A stretch of DNA of 64,000 nucleotides, from positions 434,001 through 498,000 of the forward strand of contig WHUX01000009.1 of the NCBI GenBank assembly GCA_015179025.1, in the 5' to 3' direction. Below, one piece after another: positions 60,727 to 64,000 of the stretch. Numbering within the stretch: position 1 is the first letter of the stretch; every line of letters begins with the position of its first letter. The DNA is from Terfezia claveryi. Lineage: Eukaryota; Ascomycota; Pezizomycetes; Pezizales; Pezizaceae. The notes beneath the pieces are model-generated. The model saw only the letters and a program-made list of their open reading frames with translations, did no database searches and was not told where the DNA came from. A program made the position numbers and the translations under genes.

Positions 60727-63700
60727 ATGGGGTACTTAGAAGCCGACATCAAGCAATTACAGGCAAAATTGGACGCAACACCCGAGGACCACCCAGACCG
60801 TGCAGCATTGTTGAATAACCTAAGTAACCTTTTGAACAGCCAATATGAACAAACTGAAGACCTGCAGGACCTAGAGGGTGCTATCACTTACGCAGAGGCA
60901 GCTGTAGAGGCAACGTCAGAGGATCACCCCGACCGCGCAGCAAGATTGGATACCCTTAGCAGCCTTTTGAGCAGCCGATATGAAGAAACTGAGGACCTGG
61001 AGGATTTAGAGGCTGCTATCAAACACGAAGAGGCAGCTATAGCAGCAACACCAGAGGAATACCCTGACCGTGCAATAAGATTGAATACCCTTAGCAACCT
61101 TTTGAGTACCCGATATGAAGAAACTGAGGACCTGGAGGACCTAGAGGCTTTTATCAATTGCGCAAAGGCAGCTATAGAAGCAACACCAGAGGAATACCCT
61201 GACCGTGCAATAAGATTGAATACCCTTAGCAACCTTTTGAGCAGGCGATATGAAGAAACCGAGGATCTGGAAGACCTAGAGACTGCTATCAATTACGCAA
61301 AGGCAGCTATAGAGGTAACACCAGAGGATGATCCCGACCAGGCAGGGCACTTAGGCGACCTTGGGAACCATCTTGGTACCCGATATGAACGAACAAAAAA
61401 CCTTGAGGACCTAGAGGCCGCTATTAATTATATAGAAAAAGCTGTGAAAGCAACTCCAGAGGATCACCCTGATCGAGCACAATGGTTGGACAACCTTGGT
61501 ATCCGTTTGCACAGCCGCTGGGAACAAACAGGGGATTTGCAGGACTTGGATGCGGCTATTCAGTACGCAGAGGCAGCTGCAGTCGCAATACCGGAGGTAC
61601 ACCCTCACCGTGCAACTTTATTGACCAACCTTGATTACCATGTGATCACCCGATATAAACGAACGTTGAACCTACAGGACCTAGAGACTGCTCTCACTTA
61701 CGCGGAGGCAGCTCTAGCGGCAACACCAGAGGGCCACCCTGACCGTGCAGGAAGGTTGAATAATCTTGGTAAGCATTTGAGCAGCCGATACGATCGAACT
61801 GGGAATTTGCAGGACTTAGAAGCTGCTATCAATCTCGCCGAAGGAGCTTTAGAGGGAGCACCAGAGGACAACCCGAACCGTGCAGAACGGTTGAATGCTC
61901 TTGGAAACTATTTGGGCAAGAGATATGAACAAAATGGGGATATGCGGGATCTAGAGGCTGCTATTAAGTATTCAGAAGCATCTATAGAGGCAACACCAGA
62001 GGATGACCCTATTCGACCAGGATTGTTAGGAGATCTTGGGAACCAACTTGGTAACCGATATGAAAAAACTGGGAATTTGCAGGACTTGGAGGCCGCTATT
62101 AACCACACACAGATAGCTGTAAAGGCAACACCCGAGGATGACCCTGAACTCCCAGCATGGCTGAATTGTCTTGGTAATCATTTGGGAAGCCGATATGAAC
62201 AAAGTGGGAATTTGCAAGACTTAGAGGCTGCTATCGATTATTCAGGGACAGCAGTGAAAAAAATACCAGCGAACGACCCTGACCATGCAGCACTGTTGAA
62301 CGACTTTGGGCTCCTTTTGTGTAGCCGATATGAACGAACTGGCAACCTTCAGGACCTAGAGGCTGCTATCGGATGCGCAGTCGCAGTCATAGAGGCAACA
62401 CCAAAGCAACACCCTGACTATGTTGGACGATTGAATAACCTTGGGCTCCATTTGCGAACCCGATACGGACGAACCGGGATTTTAGAGGACCTAGAGGCTG
62501 CTATCAATCATGCAGAGGCGGCTGTGAAAGCAACACCAAAGGGTGACCCCAATGAGGCAAGGCGGTTAGGTGATCTTGGGAACCACCTGAGCATACGATA
62601 TGAACGAACTGGGAATCCTCACGACCTAGATGCTGCTATCCATTATGCGGAGGCATCTGTAGAGACAACACCAGAGGATGACCCCAATTATGCAGGACGG
62701 TTAAGTGATCTCGGGAACCACCTGAGTAGCCGATATGACCGAACTGGGAACCTGCATGACCTAGAGGCTGCTGTTCATTATACAGAAATAGCAGTGAAAG
62801 CAACATCAGAGGACCACACTGACCGTGCAGCAATAGTGAACAATCTTGGGCTCCGTTTGCGCCGCCGATACGAACGAACTGAGAATTTGCAGGACTTGGA
62901 GGCTGCTATCAAATACGCAAAGGATGCTGTAGAGGCAACACCAGAGGACCACCCCCAACGCGCAGCACGGTTGAATAACCTTGGGCTTCAGCTCTGCAGC
63001 CGATATGAACAAACTGGAAATTTGCAGGACTTAGAGGCTGCCATCAATGAGGCAAGAAAAGCAGTGGACGCAGCTCCAGAGGACCACCCTGATCGGGTAA
63101 TATGGGTGACCAACATTGCGAGCCATTTGGATACCCGATACGAACACACTGGGAATTTAGAGGATTTAGAGTGTGCTATCAATTACGCAGAGGCAGCTGC
63201 AGAGGGAACACCAGAGGATCACCCTAACCGTGCAGAACTGTTATACAACCTTGGAATCTATTTGAAGAGCCGATATGGGCAAACTGGGAATAGACAGGAC
63301 TTGGAGCTCGCCATTTCTGCATGGCTTGCCTCCTGGAGTATGCCCACTGGCCCAGTATTGGTACGAATAGGTGCAGCTTCAAGTGCTGCTCAAACGTTGA
63401 TTTTTAGCCCCTCGCCTACTAATGAAGATTTGTCAACAGCTTGCTCACTCTTACATGATGCTACCTACCTAATCCCTCTGGCCACTTCGAGAACTTTGGA
63501 GCGTGAGGACCAACAGCATATTCTGCAAGAGCTCACTGGTGTGGCATCTCTGGCTGCAGCGGTATCATTACAGGCCAAACAGTCACCATTGGAGGCTTTA
63601 AGCCTGCAGGAGCTAGGTCGCAGTGTTACAAATGCCAGCTTCTTGACTACCGAAGCGAGATATCGGATCTAGCAGAGCAGCATCCAACATTGGCTAAAGT

Positions 63701-64000
63701 CTTTGACTCTCTCCGACAGGAACTCGACTCACCTTTTCCTTCTACACAATCCTCAAATGTTTCCAAAGAAAAACGGCTGCAGATACAACAAGCTGCAATC
63801 CGCAGACGGAATAAGGTCGCAAAAGATCTTGATGATATATTCCAACAAATCCGGCAGAAACCAGGCTTCCAAACTTTCTTGCGTGCAGAAACTGAGGAGT
63901 ATTTCTTATCAGCAGCAAAAGAAGGACCAATTGTCGTGCTAAATGCCACAGAGTTTCGCAGTGATGCAATACTTCTCACGAAGGAGCAAATCACAAGCAT
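60727..64000 (+). CDS. TPR-CHAT paralogue with 1-nt frameshift, truncated by window end
   Basis: The ATG at 60727 opens a long frame with about 19 TPR units of 45 residues, then the inter-domain segment (ATYLIPLATSRTLEREDQQHILQELTGVASLAAAVSLQ...LGRSVTNA). At about 63633 the intact paralogue reads 'aatggccagc' while this copy reads 'aatgccagc'. The lost G shifts the frame and the protein ends at 63672. In the restored frame the sequence goes on closely matching the paralogue (YRSEISDL.EQHPTLAK.FDSLRQELD...QQIRQKPGFQTFLR...FRSDAILLTKE) up to 64000, before the catalytic His and Cys would be reached. It is either a recent pseudogene, a TPR-only product, or a sequencing error. Confidence 0.8.
60810..63310 (+). 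repeat. 135-bp tandem repeats encoding 45-aa TPR units (about 19)
   Basis: Same period as in the paralogue but with about eight more units. Units 2-4 (RYEETEDLEDLE) are nearly identical to one another, a sign of recent local amplification. Confidence 0.9.

Noticed and set aside
1..64000. tRNA or rRNA genes
   Set aside because: A scan by eye for B-box-like GGTTCRANNC with a matching A-box and cloverleaf found no candidate. A tRNAscan run would settle this.

Overview
The window is nuclear DNA of a filamentous ascomycete. Genes are interrupted by short introns (43-102 nt) with GTRAGT/GTATGT donors, CTAAC-like branch sites and YAG acceptors. They encode fungal hallmarks: a PIR cell-wall protein, a Zn2Cys6 regulator and expanded Hsp70-like and TPR-CHAT families. 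Gene density is low (about eleven genes in 64 kb), with long AT-rich gaps, microsatellites, homopolymer tracts and decayed mobile-element copies. This resembles a repeat-rich Pezizomycete such as a truffle, but that placement is inference from style and family content, not from a diagnostic marker.

Layout. 1-990 holds the 3' part of a C2H2 zinc-finger gene. 1292-11089 is a segmental tandem duplication. Copy A is a divergent pair: a coiled-coil gene on the minus strand (1292-2981, four exons) and an 11-exon HSPA12-type Hsp70 gene on the plus strand (3498-5874). In copy B the coiled-coil partner is a truncated relic (about 6995-7560), while the Hsp70 gene (8716-11089) keeps its frame and splice sites but has lost the glycine-rich ATPase motifs. 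11.1-21.9 kb is gene-poor. 21989-25423 is a Zn2Cys6 transcription factor whose frame breaks at an 11-C run. 28269-30747 is a secreted PIR protein with 17 repeats. 37039-38775 is a disordered protein with a cysteine cluster.

The right third is dominated by TPR-CHAT genes, which encode arrays of 45-residue tetratricopeptide-like repeats fused to a caspase-like CHAT protease. There is one intact gene (42304-45450), a longer paralogue with a 1-nt frameshift at the TPR/CHAT junction (60727 to beyond the window end), and a decayed fragment at about 40741-41020. Between them lie a DUF92/TMEM19 membrane protein gene (minus, with a C-run frameshift), a two-exon gene with an internal duplicated domain (49315-50139), a 2,223-residue coiled-coil gene (50311-57191) that is in frame with it and separated from it by one TAG codon, and a 1,016-bp Pogo/Fot1-type transposon remnant with TA target duplication (58963-59978).

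The two most promising leads are the HSPA12-like Hsp70/coiled-coil divergent pair with its pseudo-ATPase duplicate, and the TPR-CHAT family with changing repeat number. Both are candidates for fungal self/non-self or stress-response modules. That role is inference; nothing here proves function.
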